Positions 1 through 8,228 of a stretch of 64,000 nt of DNA are shown here, piece by piece. Numbering within the stretch: position 1 is the stretch's first letter; each line of letters starts with the position of its first letter. The DNA is taken from NCBI GenBank assembly GCA_002339015.1, contig DDJC01000049.1, forward strand, positions 69,930-133,929, given 5' to 3'. Source of the DNA: Burkholderiales bacterium UBA1834. GTDB taxonomy: Bacteria; Pseudomonadota; Gammaproteobacteria; Burkholderiales; Burkholderiaceae_C. The translations under genes and the position numbers were made by a program. A model generated the notes under the pieces. It saw only the letters and a list, made by a program, of their open reading frames with translations, made no database searches and was not told where the DNA came from.

Positions 1-1
1 C

Positions 2-472
2 GCCACGGCCGTGGGCCTGCTCAACCAGCTGCGCTCCATGGCCGGCACCGGCACCACCGCGTCCAGCATGTTCAGCCGCCTGTCGGACATCGGTCTGCAG
101 ATGGGCAAGGAAGGCACCTTCACCACCAACGGCACCAAGCTCGACAAGGCGCTGAAGGACAACCTGGATGAGGTGCGCAAGTTCTTCTCCACCAGCAACG
201 ATGCCGACCCCAATGCCGCCGGCATGGGCCAGCGCTTCTACAAGATGGCCAATCAGATCGCCGGCAGCGACGGCAGCATTGCCGCGCGCCAGGACGGCAT
301 CAAGAGCACCATCAGGCGCAACGAGAAGAAGATCGACGACATCGACAACCGGCTGACGCTGGTCGAAGCCCGCCTGCGCGCGCAGTACACCGCGCTGGAC
401 AACAACATGACCAAGCTCAACAGCCTGTCGGCCTACGTCGCGCAGCAGCTGAGCGTGCTCACCAACAGCTAA
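2..472 (+). CDS. fliD: FliD, flagellar hook-associated protein 2 (C-terminal part only)
   Basis: This is the last ~156 codons of a gene that begins before the window. FliD forms the pentameric cap at the tip of the growing flagellar filament and folds exported flagellin into place. The visible part ends in a long amphipathic, heptad-like helix (around DGIKSTIRRNEKKIDDIDNRL, followed by LRAQYTALDNNMTKLNS) and a final SAYVAQQL segment. This is the C-terminal coiled coil typical of FliD. An internal GTG at 11 is not the start because the frame is open to the window edge. fliS and fliT follow on the same strand, the usual fliDST order. Identification rests on the C-terminus and context; the D2-D3 domains are not visible. 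Confidence 0.88.
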   Translation, partial: ATAVGLLNQLRSMAGTGTTASSMFSRLSDIGLQMGKEGTFTTNGTKLDKALKDNLDEVRKFFSTSNDADPNAAGMGQRFYKMANQIAGSDGSIAARQDGIKSTIRRNEKKIDDIDNRLTLVEARLRAQYTALDNNMTKLNSLSAYVAQQLSVLTNS

Positions 473-569
473 GACACCGGTTGACACAACTGGCTGAAAC
501 AGGGCGGCTTTTTTCCGGCGCCGACGGTTCAAGCCCCCGCATCCACGGCCGATAACAGGTATATCCAAC

Positions 570-1055
570 ATGCCCAAGCCGAGTTCCGAGATGTACGCAC
601 CAGCCAGCCCCTTCTCCCGTCCCATCCCCTCTGCCGGTTCGCGCTCCCTCTCCGGCGTGTACCGCCAGGTCGGCGTCGAGACCAGCGTCTCGGGCGCCTC
701 GCCCCATGAACTGGTCAGGCTCCTGATCAACGGTTACTTCGACGCCCTGACCGAAGCCAAGGGCGCCCTGGCAGCCGGCAACATCGAGCTCAAGGGCCGC
801 GCCCTGAGCCGAGCGATCCGCATCGTGGAAGAAGGCCTCAAGTGCAGCCTGGACACCACCATGGGTGGCGAGGTGGCGCAGAACCTGAACATGCTGTACG
901 GCTACATCTCGCTGCGCCTGACGCAAGCGAACCTCAAGAACGACACGGCTGCCATCGACGAGTGCGTGCAGCTGATGAGCCCGATCCGCGACGCCTGGCA
1001 AGGCATCGCCTCCGAGGCCAACACGACCCCCATCAACAAGGAGGTGGTGGCATGA
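570..1055 (+). CDS. fliS: FliS, flagellin-specific export chaperone
   Basis: A 161-residue FliS chaperone, which binds the disordered C-terminus of flagellin in the cytosol and prevents premature polymerisation before type III export. The core has the FliS pattern: a YRQVGVETSVSGASPHELV opening, LLINGYFDALTEAKGAL, then the ISLRLTQANLKND helix near the C-terminus. It is slightly longer than the usual 125-150 residues because of an ~30-residue Ser/Pro-rich N-terminal extension before GVYRQV. A later start cannot be excluded, but the first ATG follows a weak purine stretch and no better start is obvious. The stop overlaps the fliT start (ATGA), so the two are translationally coupled. Confidence 0.93.
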   Translation: MPKPSSEMYAPASPFSRPIPSAGSRSLSGVYRQVGVETSVSGASPHELVRLLINGYFDALTEAKGALAAGNIELKGRALSRAIRIVEEGLKCSLDTTMGGEVAQNLNMLYGYISLRLTQANLKNDTAAIDECVQLMSPIRDAWQGIASEANTTPINKEVVA

Positions 1056-1399
1056 ACGCCCCCGAACTGATCATCGCCGGCGCAGAAGAAGACCTGCGCA
1101 CCCACAGCCTGCTGGGCTACTACGAAGCCATCGAGCAGGCCAGCCAGGACATGCTGGAAGCCGCCCGCACCGGCGACTGGGACACCGTGGTCCGCCTAGA
1201 AGGCGCCTGTGCCGTGCTGATCGCCCAACTCAAGCACGCTGCCAGCGTGAGCCCGCTGCCCGCCGAAGAGATCGCACTCAAGGGCCGCATCATGCAGCGC
1301 ATCCTGCGCAACGACGCAGAGATCCGCAACCTGGCCGAGCCCTGGATCAACGAGCTCAGCCGCATGACCGGCCACCCTGACGGCGAACGCCTGCACTGA
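1052..1399 (+). CDS. fliT: FliT-type flagellar chaperone
   Basis: A 115-residue all-helical protein in the FliT position. FliT chaperones the cap protein FliD and, in enterobacteria, also restrains the FlhDC master regulator; whether the latter applies here is unknown. The start is the ATG of the ATGA overlap with the end of fliS, with a strong AAGGAGGTGG ribosome site at 1039-1048. The same frame stays open further upstream inside fliS, but that part is only GC-rich read-through. Sequence conservation in FliT is low, so the call rests mainly on size, helical character and the fliD-fliS-fliT order. Confidence 0.82.
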   Translation: MNAPELIIAGAEEDLRTHSLLGYYEAIEQASQDMLEAARTGDWDTVVRLEGACAVLIAQLKHAASVSPLPAEEIALKGRIMQRILRNDAEIRNLAEPWINELSRMTGHPDGERLH

Positions 1400-1432
1400 A
1401 CCGCACGCACCACTGGCGCCGCAGTCCCCTTT

Positions 1433-2182
1433 ATGGAAACCCGACCCGCCCCGCTGGGGCTGATGCGTGAGGATGACAGCCTGGACGATTTCCGCATCGT
1501 CTCGGCAGTGGAGATCCAGGCGATCCTTCGCCAGTTGCTGGAGACCCACACCATGGTCACCCTCAGCAGCCCGGGCGGCGCCAGCTATACCACCCTGCTG
1601 TGGGCCGTGGACACGTCCCGTGGCGTCATCTGCTTCAGCGCCGAGTCGGGTGACCCGCGTCTTCAGCAATTGCTGGATTCCAACGAAATCGTTGCGGTGG
1701 CCTACCTGGACAGCATCAAGGTGCAGTTCGACCTGGAAGGCGCCGTGCAGGTACGGGGCGGCGACACAGCCCTCAACGCGAACTTCCCGCGCGAGCTCTA
1801 CCGCTTCCAGCGGCGCTCGAGCTTTCGCGTCAAGCCCCTGCTGAGCAACGCCCCCACCGCGCACTTCCGCCATCCGGCCCTGCCGGACATGCAGCTGTCG
1901 CTGCGCATCCTGGACATCAGCCTGGGCGGCGTGGCACTGGCCGTGCCCAAGGACGTGCCCAGCATCGCTGCCGGCATCCACATCCGCCGCTGCCTGCTCG
2001 AACTCGATGCGGACACCCACCTCGACGTGGGCCTGTCCATCCACCACGTCACCGTGCTCAACGAATCCCAGGGCGCGCGCCTGGGCTGCGAGATCGAAGG
2101 CCTGCACGGCAGCGACGAGCGGGCCCTGCAGAACTACATCAACCAGACCCAGAAGCGCCGCAACGCGATGGCGGTGGGTTGA
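1433..2182 (+). CDS. ycgR: YcgR-type flagellar brake protein, PilZ domain
   Basis: A 249-residue c-di-GMP receptor that slows flagellar rotation when bound to the nucleotide. The N-terminal half (about residues 10-115) is the YcgR split-barrel domain. The C-terminal PilZ domain shows both binding motifs: the arginine-rich RRSSFR (around residue 127) and DISLGGVAL (around residue 163), matching RxxxR and D/NxSxxG. It lies 33 nt downstream of fliT on the same strand and closes the flagellar cluster. The N-terminus is weakly conserved, so the exact start is less certain than the family. Confidence 0.9.
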   Translation: METRPAPLGLMREDDSLDDFRIVSAVEIQAILRQLLETHTMVTLSSPGGASYTTLLWAVDTSRGVICFSAESGDPRLQQLLDSNEIVAVAYLDSIKVQFDLEGAVQVRGGDTALNANFPRELYRFQRRSSFRVKPLLSNAPTAHFRHPALPDMQLSLRILDISLGGVALAVPKDVPSIAAGIHIRRCLLELDADTHLDVGLSIHHVTVLNESQGARLGCEIEGLHGSDERALQNYINQTQKRRNAMAVG

Positions 2183-2227
2183 TCCATCCCGGCCTCCAGG
2201 GCCGCTTGCGCTGTTAGCATTCGGCGC

Positions 2228-3166
2228 ATGCAAGCCTTAGCCACTCCCTGGATCATCGCCACCCGCGAAAGCCGCCTCGCCCTGTGGCAGGCCGAACACG
2301 TGCGCGCCCTGCTGGGCTCGCTGAGCGGGCGCCCGGTCGACCTGCTGGGCATGACCACCCGGGGTGACCAGATCCTGGACCGCGCGCTCTCCAAGGTCGG
2401 CGGCAAGGGCCTGTTCGTCAAGGAACTGGAGGTCGCGCTCGAAGAGGGCCGTGCCCACCTGGCCGTGCATTCGCTCAAGGACGTGCCCATGGAGCTGCCC
2501 GACGGCTTCGTGCTGGCCGCCGTGATGGCGCGCGAAGACCCGCGCGATGCCCTGGTCTCCAACCACCACGCCACGCTCGACGCCCTGCCTCAGGGCGCCG
2601 TGGTCGGCACCTCCAGTCTGCGCCGCCTGGTGCAGTTGCGTGCCCTGCGCCCCGACCTGCGCATCGACCCCCTGCGCGGCAACCTGGACACCCGCCTGCG
2701 CAAGCTCGACGAAGGGCAATACGACGCCATCGTGCTGGCGGCCGCCGGGCTCAAGCGCCTTGGCCTGGCCGACCGCATCCGCCAGGTCATCGAACCCGCC
2801 CAGATGCTGCCCGCCGCCGGGCAAGGCGCCCTGGGCCTGGAGATCCGCGCCGAGCAGACCGATCTGCACCACACCTTGCAGGCCCTCAACCACCGCCCTA
2901 CGCTGTGGGCCACGCTGGCCGAACGGGCCGTCTCGCGCGCCCTGGGCGGCAGCTGCTCCATGCCCCTGGCGGCGCATGGCACCTGGTCGGGCGACACCCT
3001 CACCTTGCACGCGCTGCTGGGCCATCCCGAGCGGCCCGGCCTGCTGCGCGCCGAAACCCAGGGCCAGCCCACCACCGCCGAAGGCGCAGAGGCGCTGGGC
3101 CTGCTGGCCGCCGACCGGCTGATCGAGGCTGGCGGGCGCGACTGGCTGTCCAGCATGCCCGCATGA
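2228..3166 (+). CDS. hemC: Hydroxymethylbilane synthase (porphobilinogen deaminase)
   Basis: A 312-residue cytosolic enzyme that joins four porphobilinogens into hydroxymethylbilane, using a dipyrromethane cofactor. Family signatures are present: IIATRESRLALWQAEHV near the N-terminus, GGKGLFVKELE, VHSLKDVPMELP, GTSSLRR, LRGNLDTRLRKLD, and the cofactor-attachment loop LGGSCSMPLAAHG, whose Cys (around residue 243) carries the dipyrromethane. Length is normal for the family. The stop overlaps the hemD start (ATGA), so hemC and hemD are coupled, in the conserved hemCDXY order. Confidence 0.97.
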   Translation: MQALATPWIIATRESRLALWQAEHVRALLGSLSGRPVDLLGMTTRGDQILDRALSKVGGKGLFVKELEVALEEGRAHLAVHSLKDVPMELPDGFVLAAVMAREDPRDALVSNHHATLDALPQGAVVGTSSLRRLVQLRALRPDLRIDPLRGNLDTRLRKLDEGQYDAIVLAAAGLKRLGLADRIRQVIEPAQMLPAAGQGALGLEIRAEQTDLHHTLQALNHRPTLWATLAERAVSRALGGSCSMPLAAHGTWSGDTLTLHALLGHPERPGLLRAETQGQPTTAEGAEALGLLAADRLIEAGGRDWLSSMPA

Positions 3167-3963
3167 AGATCCTGGTCACCCGCCCCGAGCCGCAAGCGTC
3201 CCAATGGGTCGAACAGTTGCGGGCGGCGGGTGAGGCCGCCGAAGCCCTGCCCCTGATCGAGATCGGCCCACCGCCCGATGCGGCGGCCGTGCACGAGGCC
3301 TGGGCCCGCTTGCCCACGACCCGGCTGGTGATGTTCGTCAGCCCCAATGCGGCCTTGTGGTTTGCCCGTCAGCGCCCCGCGGGCATCAGTTGGCCGGCCA
3401 CCACCCTGGCGGCTGCGCCCGGGCCGGGCACGGCCGACACCGTCCGGCAATGCCTGCACGGCGCTGGCCTTCGGGAAACACAGATCGTCAGCCCCGCGCC
3501 TGACAGCGATCAGTTCGATTCCGAGCACCTGTGGCCCCTGCTGGCCGCCCTGCCCTGGCAGGATCAGCAGGTGCTGATCGCCAGCGGCGGCGATCACGGA
3601 GAAGCCCGCGGACGCCAATGGCTTACCCAGCAGCTGCAGCACCATGGCGCCCGCGTGTCGATCGCCCTGGTCTACCAGCGGCAGCCCGCCCACTGGACGG
3701 CCCCGCAGCGGCAGCTGGCCGCCCTTGCCCGGAGCCAACCGGAGGACCATGTCTGGCTGCTGAGCAGTTCCGAGGCCATCGACCACCTGCGCCAGGCCTG
3801 GGCCGCACAGGACGGCTTGCCCCCGGGCGCCCGTGCCCTGGCCACCCATCCGCGCGTGGCCGAGAATGCCAAGCTGGCCGGGTTCACCCACGTGCGCAAC
3901 ACCCGTCCCACCCCCGAGGCAGTGGCGCTTGCACGACGAACCTGGGCTGCCGAGCCCCCCTGA
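3163..3963 (+). CDS. hemD: Uroporphyrinogen-III synthase
   Basis: A 266-residue enzyme that cyclises hydroxymethylbilane with D-ring inversion to uroporphyrinogen III, the branch point to heme, siroheme and cobalamin. HemD is weakly conserved; the recognisable parts are the MKILVTRPEPQA opening, the VSPNAALWF helix, ALVYQR at mid-length and WLLSSSEAI. The start is the ATG overlapping the hemC stop; the frame is open upstream inside hemC, but that is not coding. It is followed by hemX after 47 nt. Confidence 0.9.
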   Translation: MKILVTRPEPQASQWVEQLRAAGEAAEALPLIEIGPPPDAAAVHEAWARLPTTRLVMFVSPNAALWFARQRPAGISWPATTLAAAPGPGTADTVRQCLHGAGLRETQIVSPAPDSDQFDSEHLWPLLAALPWQDQQVLIASGGDHGEARGRQWLTQQLQHHGARVSIALVYQRQPAHWTAPQRQLAALARSQPEDHVWLLSSSEAIDHLRQAWAAQDGLPPGARALATHPRVAENAKLAGFTHVRNTRPTPEAVALARRTWAAEPP

Positions 3964-4010
3964 AGCGCCCCCCGTCGGCATGGGGCGCCACCGGTCGATA
4001 CAATCGATTC

Positions 4011-5159
4011 GTGACCGATACCCTGCCCGTACCTGCCACCACCGCCCTGCCCCCCGCCGCCCCCCCGCCGGCGCGCCCCTCCGCGACCCGCTGGATCGTG
4101 CTCGCCGTGGCCCTGCTGGCCGCAGGCGGTGCCTGGCTGGGCTGGAGCGCACAGCAACGCCTGCAGCAGCTTGAATCCGAACTGGTGAAGCGCCAGGAGC
4201 AGAGCCAGGACGAAGCCAAGGAAGCACGCCTGCTGGCCAAGCAGGCCCAGGACAACGCCCGCGACGCCGTGGCCAAGTCGGCCCTGCTCGAAACCCGGCT
4301 GGCCGAAGTCACCCTGCAGCGCGGCCAGCTCGACGATCTGGTCAAGACCATGAGCCGTTCGCGCGACGAGACCTTGCTGGTCGATGTCGAAGCGAACCTG
4401 CGCGTGGCGGTACGGCAAGCCACCCTCACCGGCAGCGCCGAGCCGCTCGTGTCAGCCTTGCAGAATGCCGATGAACGCCTGCTGCGTGCCCAGCAGCCAC
4501 GGCTTGAACCCGTGCGCCGAGCCATCGCCAAGGATCTCGACCGGCTCAAATCCACGCGCGTGGCCGACCTTTCCATCCTGGCCGTGCGCATGGACGAGGC
4601 CGTGCGCATGGTCGATGACCTGCCGCTGCTGAGCGAACCCAGCCAACATTCCGATACGGCCAATGCGCTGGCCGCAGCTGCCGCGTCGTCGCCGGCCCGT
4701 GCGAGCGCACGCAAGGCCGCCAAGTCAGCCGCCAATGCGGCAAGCCAGGCAGCCTCGTCGCCCGATGCCGACCCTGCCTGGTCCGACCGTGTGCTGGACT
4801 GGAGCCAGAAAGCCGGCCAGACTGTCTGGCAGGAGGCGCGCTCGCTGGTGCGCCTGACCCGCATCACCCAGCCCGAAGGCATGCTGATCGCCCCCGATCA
4901 GGCTTTCTTCCTGCGTGAGAACCTCAAGCTGCGCCTGCTCAATGCGCGCCTGGGCCTGCTCAGCCGCCAGACCGCCACCGCCAACGCCGACATCCAGTCG
5001 GCCCAGCTGGCCATCAAGCGCTACTTCGATGTGCAATCGCGCCGCACCCAGGCCCTGCAGCGCCTGCTGGCCGACATCGCCTCGCAAAGCCCGCAGACCC
5101 AACTCCCCCGGCCCGACGACACGCTCGCCGCGTTGGCCACACTGTCCGGAGGCCGCTGA
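4011..5159 (+). CDS. hemX: HemX-like membrane-anchored protein
   Basis: A 382-residue protein of the HemX family, annotated in many genomes as uroporphyrinogen-III C-methyltransferase although the catalytic SAM methylase domain is absent. A Pro/Ala-rich cytosolic N-terminus is followed by one membrane segment (WIVLAVALLAAGGAWLGW, about residues 27-44). A long coiled coil comes next (QQRLQQLESELVKRQEQS onward) and then a helical periplasmic domain. The chosen start is GTG at 4011, with TACAAT at 3999-4004 only 6 nt upstream, which suggests a leaderless transcript. Its role in heme synthesis is unproven; it may organise HemY or other pathway proteins. Confidence 0.88.
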   Translation: MTDTLPVPATTALPPAAPPPARPSATRWIVLAVALLAAGGAWLGWSAQQRLQQLESELVKRQEQSQDEAKEARLLAKQAQDNARDAVAKSALLETRLAEVTLQRGQLDDLVKTMSRSRDETLLVDVEANLRVAVRQATLTGSAEPLVSALQNADERLLRAQQPRLEPVRRAIAKDLDRLKSTRVADLSILAVRMDEAVRMVDDLPLLSEPSQHSDTANALAAAAASSPARASARKAAKSAANAASQAASSPDADPAWSDRVLDWSQKAGQTVWQEARSLVRLTRITQPEGMLIAPDQAFFLRENLKLRLLNARLGLLSRQTATANADIQSAQLAIKRYFDVQSRRTQALQRLLADIASQSPQTQLPRPDDTLAALATLSGGR

Positions 5160-5186
5160 GCGCGGCGCCCGGGAAAGGCTGTCCTG

Positions 5187-6440
5187 ATGCGCACGATCGT
5201 CTGGATGCTGGTGCTGGCCGTGGTGGCGGTGGTCACGGCCACTGCCCTGGGCAACAACGACGGCGTCGTCACCATCTACTGGCTGGGTTGGCGCACGGAC
5301 CTGTCGCTCAACCTGTTCCTGCTGGCCATGGTGGTGATCTGCCTGGCCGTGTACTCGCTGATCCGGGGCCTCGATGGCCTGCTGGGGCTGCCCGAGCGCG
5401 CCCGCCTGTGGCGCACCACCCAGCGCGACCGCGCGGCGCAATCGGCCCTGCGTGAGGCGCTGGCCTTGTACCTGGCCGGCCGCTTCACCCGCGCCCACAA
5501 GGCCGCACAACGCGCCGTGGTCATCCAGGCCGATACGCCCGATCTGCAGCCCGACGCTGAGTTCACCGCGCTGGCCCACCTGCTGTCGGCCGGCAGCCTG
5601 CACCGTCTGCAGGACCGCGCCCGCCGTGACGAGCACCTGCAGCGCGCCCTGGACATCGGCCGCCTGACGCGCAAGCCCCGCGCCACCGAGGAAGGGGCAC
5701 GTCTGCTGGCCGCCGAGTGCGCCATCGACGACCACGATGCGCCGCGTGCCCTCAAGGACCTGGCTGAGCTGCCGCCCGGTGTGGCGCGCCGCGTGCAAGC
5801 CCTGCGGCTCAAGCTCAATGCCGCGCGCCTGGCCCACCAACCCATGGAAGCGCTGCGCACCGCACGCCTGCTGGCCAAGCACCAGGGTTTCACGCCAGTG
5901 GCCGCACAGGGCCTGCTGCGCACCCTGGCTTCTGAAGCCCTGTCCACCAGCCGCGATGCGGACCAGCTGCGCCAGCAGTGGAGCCAGCTTGATGCCCAGG
6001 ACCGTGCCGACCCCCTGGTGGCCAGCCGTGCCGCCATCCGCATGGCTGAATTGGGCGCCCCTGAAGAGGCCCGCCGCTGGCTGGCCCCATTGTGGGACGA
6101 CATCGCGCGCTGCACACCTGAAGCCTGCGATGCCCTGGCCAATGCCTTGAGCCACAGCGTGGCCGGCCTGGAGGCCGAATGGCTGCCACGCCTGGACAAG
6201 GTCTCGACCACCGCACTGCGCACGCCATCACTCGCCCTGGCCGTGGGCCTGGCCCTGGCTGAGCGCCAGCTGTGGGGCAAGGCCCGCACGCTGCTGCTGT
6301 CGGCCGCCAATGACACGCGCCTGGATGGCCCGCGTCGCCGCCAGGCCTGGGTCACCCTGGCACGCCTGGCCGAGCAGGAACAGCGCACCGAAGAAGCCGC
6401 CCGCTATTGGCGCTCCGCCGCCATGGCTGGTGAACGCTGA
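5187..6440 (+). CDS. hemY: HemY-type TPR membrane protein of the heme operon
   Basis: A 417-residue HemY (the proteobacterial TPR type, not protoporphyrinogen oxidase). It has two N-terminal membrane helices (TIVWMLVLAVVAVVTATAL and LNLFLLAMVVICLAVYSLI) separated by a short loop with the HemY-typical IYWLGWRTDLSLN, followed by a soluble helical-repeat domain. The C-terminus has WVTLARLAEQEQRTEEAARYW, a TPR-like pair. It follows hemX by 27 nt and ends the hemCDXY operon. Its function is thought to be scaffolding of late heme synthesis; this is an inference from the operon. Confidence 0.92.
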   Translation: MRTIVWMLVLAVVAVVTATALGNNDGVVTIYWLGWRTDLSLNLFLLAMVVICLAVYSLIRGLDGLLGLPERARLWRTTQRDRAAQSALREALALYLAGRFTRAHKAAQRAVVIQADTPDLQPDAEFTALAHLLSAGSLHRLQDRARRDEHLQRALDIGRLTRKPRATEEGARLLAAECAIDDHDAPRALKDLAELPPGVARRVQALRLKLNAARLAHQPMEALRTARLLAKHQGFTPVAAQGLLRTLASEALSTSRDADQLRQQWSQLDAQDRADPLVASRAAIRMAELGAPEEARRWLAPLWDDIARCTPEACDALANALSHSVAGLEAEWLPRLDKVSTTALRTPSLALAVGLALAERQLWGKARTLLLSAANDTRLDGPRRRQAWVTLARLAEQEQRTEEAARYWRSAAMAGER

Positions 6441-6519
6441 CCCTGTTTCCTGACGGCAGCGGCACCGAAGAAAATTCATAAAAAAGTGGGGTGGCTGGAC
6501 GAATGCATTGAAAACATGC

Positions 6520-6525
6520 TATAGT
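6520..6525 (+). promoter_or_regulatory. Candidate -10 box of the tRNA-Arg promoter
   Basis: TATAGT lies 11 nt before the mature 5' end of the tRNA, inside the only AT-rich stretch of this intergenic region. No convincing -35 is seen at 16-18 nt; TTGAAA at 6508-6513 is too close. The assignment is therefore tentative. Confidence 0.45.
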
Positions 6526-6536
6526 TTCACTTCTCA

Positions 6537-6613
6537 GCGGCTGTAGCTCAGTTGGATAGAGTACTTGGCTACGAACCAAGGGGTCGTGGGTTCGAATCCT
6601 GCCAGCCGCACCA
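6537..6613 (+). tRNA. tRNA-Arg (anticodon ACG)
   Basis: A 77-nt cloverleaf with the CCA end encoded. The acceptor stem is GCGGCTG (6537-6543) with CAGCCGC (6603-6609), followed by A and CCA. The D-arm contains TAGCTCAGTTGGATAGAG. The anticodon arm is CTTGG-CTACGAA-CCAAG, giving anticodon ACG, which decodes CGU/C/A after A-to-I editing. The T-arm is GTGGG-TTCGAAT-CCTGC. A strong terminator follows 8 nt later. Confidence 0.98.
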
Positions 6614-6620
6614 AATGACG

Positions 6621-6659
6621 AGGGTCAGCAAGTGAAAACTTGCTGACCCTTTAGTCTTT
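6621..6659 (+). terminator. Intrinsic terminator of tRNA-Arg
   Basis: A perfect 13-bp stem (AGGGTCAGCAAGT, 6621-6633, with its complement at 6638-6650) closed by a GAAA tetraloop is followed by TTAGTCTTT. It ends the tRNA transcript and also isolates it from the convergent cytochrome gene. Confidence 0.93.
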
Positions 6660-6702
6660 CTGGTCCCCGCCAAAAGGCAGCATGGACCATGGGACACGGC
6701 AT

Positions 6703-7263
6703 TCACGCCACGTCTGTAGGGCCTGCGGGCGGCTTGTTGCCGGTGAGCATGGCGCGCACCAGGTTCTCGCGGTGCTTGACGCTGGTGAACACCACGCCCG
6801 ACACATGCAGCGCCGCCAGCGCCAGCAGGGCCCAAGCCAGTCCCCAGTGCAGATTGGCCAGCCAGCCGTAGCCCCAGAACATGTCCGTGGTGTAGAGCCA
6901 GCCGGTGAACCCCAGCAGGCCCAGGCAGCTCATCAGCGCCACCACCATCCAGCCGCCCAGCGGGTTGTGGCCGATGTAGCGCGGCGCATGGCCGGCGATC
7001 ACACCGCGCAGGTAGCGCCAGGTGGGCTGCCAAGGCCGCACGAACTGCGTGAAGCGCGCGTAGCGCCCCCCCACGAAGCCCCAGCCCAGACGCAGGCCCA
7101 CGATGCACAGGGCTGCGTAGCCCCAGTACGCATGCACATCGTCCAGGCGATGCCGGGTGATCCACGCACCGGCCACCGAGCTCACCAGCGACCAATGCAG
7201 CAGCCGCACGGGCCAGTCCCACACGCGAAGGCGGGACTGGCCCGTGGGATCACTCTTCGACAC
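6703..7263 (-). CDS. Cytochrome b561-type di-heme membrane protein
   Basis: A 186-residue four-helix cytochrome b of the prokaryotic b561 / Ni-Fe hydrogenase b-type fold, which moves electrons across the inner membrane, typically from quinol. Candidate heme ligands lie in VRLLHWSLV, DVHAYWGYAAL and WLANLHWGLAW...ALHVSGV. Four membrane spans are visible. The start chosen is GTG at 7263, which overlaps the end of the upstream PepSY gene by 14 nt. The same frame stays open for 20 more codons inside that gene, but those are not hydrophobic or conserved. Location at the end of a siderophore-uptake group suggests a ferric-reductase-like or redox role; this is inference. Confidence 0.85.
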   Translation of the reverse strand: MSKSDPTGQSRLRVWDWPVRLLHWSLVSSVAGAWITRHRLDDVHAYWGYAALCIVGLRLGWGFVGGRYARFTQFVRPWQPTWRYLRGVIAGHAPRYIGHNPLGGWMVVALMSCLGLLGFTGWLYTTDMFWGYGWLANLHWGLAWALLALAALHVSGVVFTSVKHRENLVRAMLTGNKPPAGPTDVA

Positions 7264-7522
7264 GCTCGAAGGTCTTGGGGTCAAAGAAGGCTTCGATGCG
7301 CTTGCCTTGTGGATCCTTGGCATAGACCTCGTAGCAGGTAGCGGTCTTCTCCATGCGGCGGATCACCCAGCCTTCCTGGGTGAGCTTTTTGGCCAGCTCT
7401 TCATGCGAGCGCCATTCCTCTTTGGGGTGGGTTGGACACCTGACGTCACCGTGCGCCCAGGCGCTGGCTGCACTCAAGGCCAACACCAAGGTGGCGGCCG
7501 CGGGGAGGATGCGTTGGATCAT
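7250..7522 (-). CDS. Secreted PepSY-domain protein
   Basis: A 90-residue protein with a clear signal peptide (MIQRILPAAATLVLALSAASAWA, cleavage likely before HGD) and a single PepSY-like unit: SHEELAKKLTQEGWVIRRMEKTATCYEVYAKDPQGKRIEAFFDP. PepSY units bind peptides or modulate periplasmic partners and are frequent neighbours of cytochrome b561 proteins. Two cysteines (VRCP and ATCYEV) could form a disulfide. The ATG at 7522 is preferred over an upstream in-frame methionine because only it places the signal peptide at the N-terminus. It overlaps the cytochrome gene, so the two are probably co-expressed. Confidence 0.85.
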   Translation of the reverse strand: MIQRILPAAATLVLALSAASAWAHGDVRCPTHPKEEWRSHEELAKKLTQEGWVIRRMEKTATCYEVYAKDPQGKRIEAFFDPKTFERVEE

Positions 7523-7544
7523 GGGGTTCTCCGTGTGAAGGGCT

Positions 7545-8228
7545 TCAGGTGATGGTCCATCGCCTGAGAAGGTTGTGATAGGTGCCTGTGAGCTTGAGCA
7601 AGTGAGCATCGTCAGCGGCCACCTTGAGGGTCAGGCCCTGGATGGCCTGGTCCAGGTCGAACAGCAGGGTGCGTGCGCCGTCGTCACGCACCAGGCTTTC
7701 GATCCAGAAAAAGGACGCCACTCGGGCACCACGTGTCACGGCCGTCACGCGGTGCAGGCTGGACGATGGGTAGAGCACCAGATCCCCCGCTTCCAGCTTG
7801 ACGGTCTGTGCGCCGAAGGCATCTTCGATCTCCAGCTCGCCGCCATCGTATTCATCGGGCTCGGACAGGAACAGCGTGGCTGACAGATCGCTGCGCATGC
7901 TCTGCGAGGTACCGGGGATCTGCATCACCGCGCTGTCCACATGCACACCGTAGGTGCCACCATCGGCGTAACGGTTGAACTTGGGCGGGTAGATCTTGTT
8001 GGGCAATGCGGCCGAGATGAACAAGGGCACCTGCCCCAGGCGGCGCAGGATGTGCTGTCCCAGGGACACAGCGAGTTCGGTGCCATCGGCCAATTGCTGG
8101 TTCTGCTTGACGTTGCGGGCCAGGGTGCCGGCCGTGCCAGCGCCAGGCTGCCAGTCGGCCTGATCCAGCCTGACGCGAAAGCTACGAACCTCGTCCTTGC
8201 TCAGCACGTTTTCAATGGTGATCAGCAT
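7545..8228 (-). CDS. piuC: PiuC/YbiX-type Fe(II)/2-oxoglutarate dioxygenase
   Basis: A 227-residue PKHD-type hydroxylase. The double-stranded beta-helix metal site is visible: HVD (in YGVHVDSAVM, around residue 96) and the distal His in SSLHRVTAVTRGARVAS (around residue 159), with the Arg of the RGAR motif for 2-oxoglutarate. Length matches E. coli YbiX and Pseudomonas PiuC, which are encoded next to Fiu/PiuA catecholate receptors. The substrate is unknown. The start overlaps the end of the FMN oxidase gene by 17 nt, indicating an operon. It is probably part of the iron-starvation response together with the receptor upstream. Confidence 0.93.
   Translation of the reverse strand: MLITIENVLSKDEVRSFRVRLDQADWQPGAGTAGTLARNVKQNQQLADGTELAVSLGQHILRRLGQVPLFISAALPNKIYPPKFNRYADGGTYGVHVDSAVMQIPGTSQSMRSDLSATLFLSEPDEYDGGELEIEDAFGAQTVKLEAGDLVLYPSSSLHRVTAVTRGARVASFFWIESLVRDDGARTLLFDLDQAIQGLTLKVAADDAHLLKLTGTYHNLLRRWTIT

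Noticed and set aside
1196..2233. A 345-codon minus-strand frame across fliT and ycgR
   Set aside because: Antisense to recognisable FliT and PilZ proteins; no ribosome site or family.
6537..6660. tRNA-Arg as an integration site for the iron-uptake group next to it
   Set aside because: No repeat of the tRNA 3' end and no integrase gene are present in the window.
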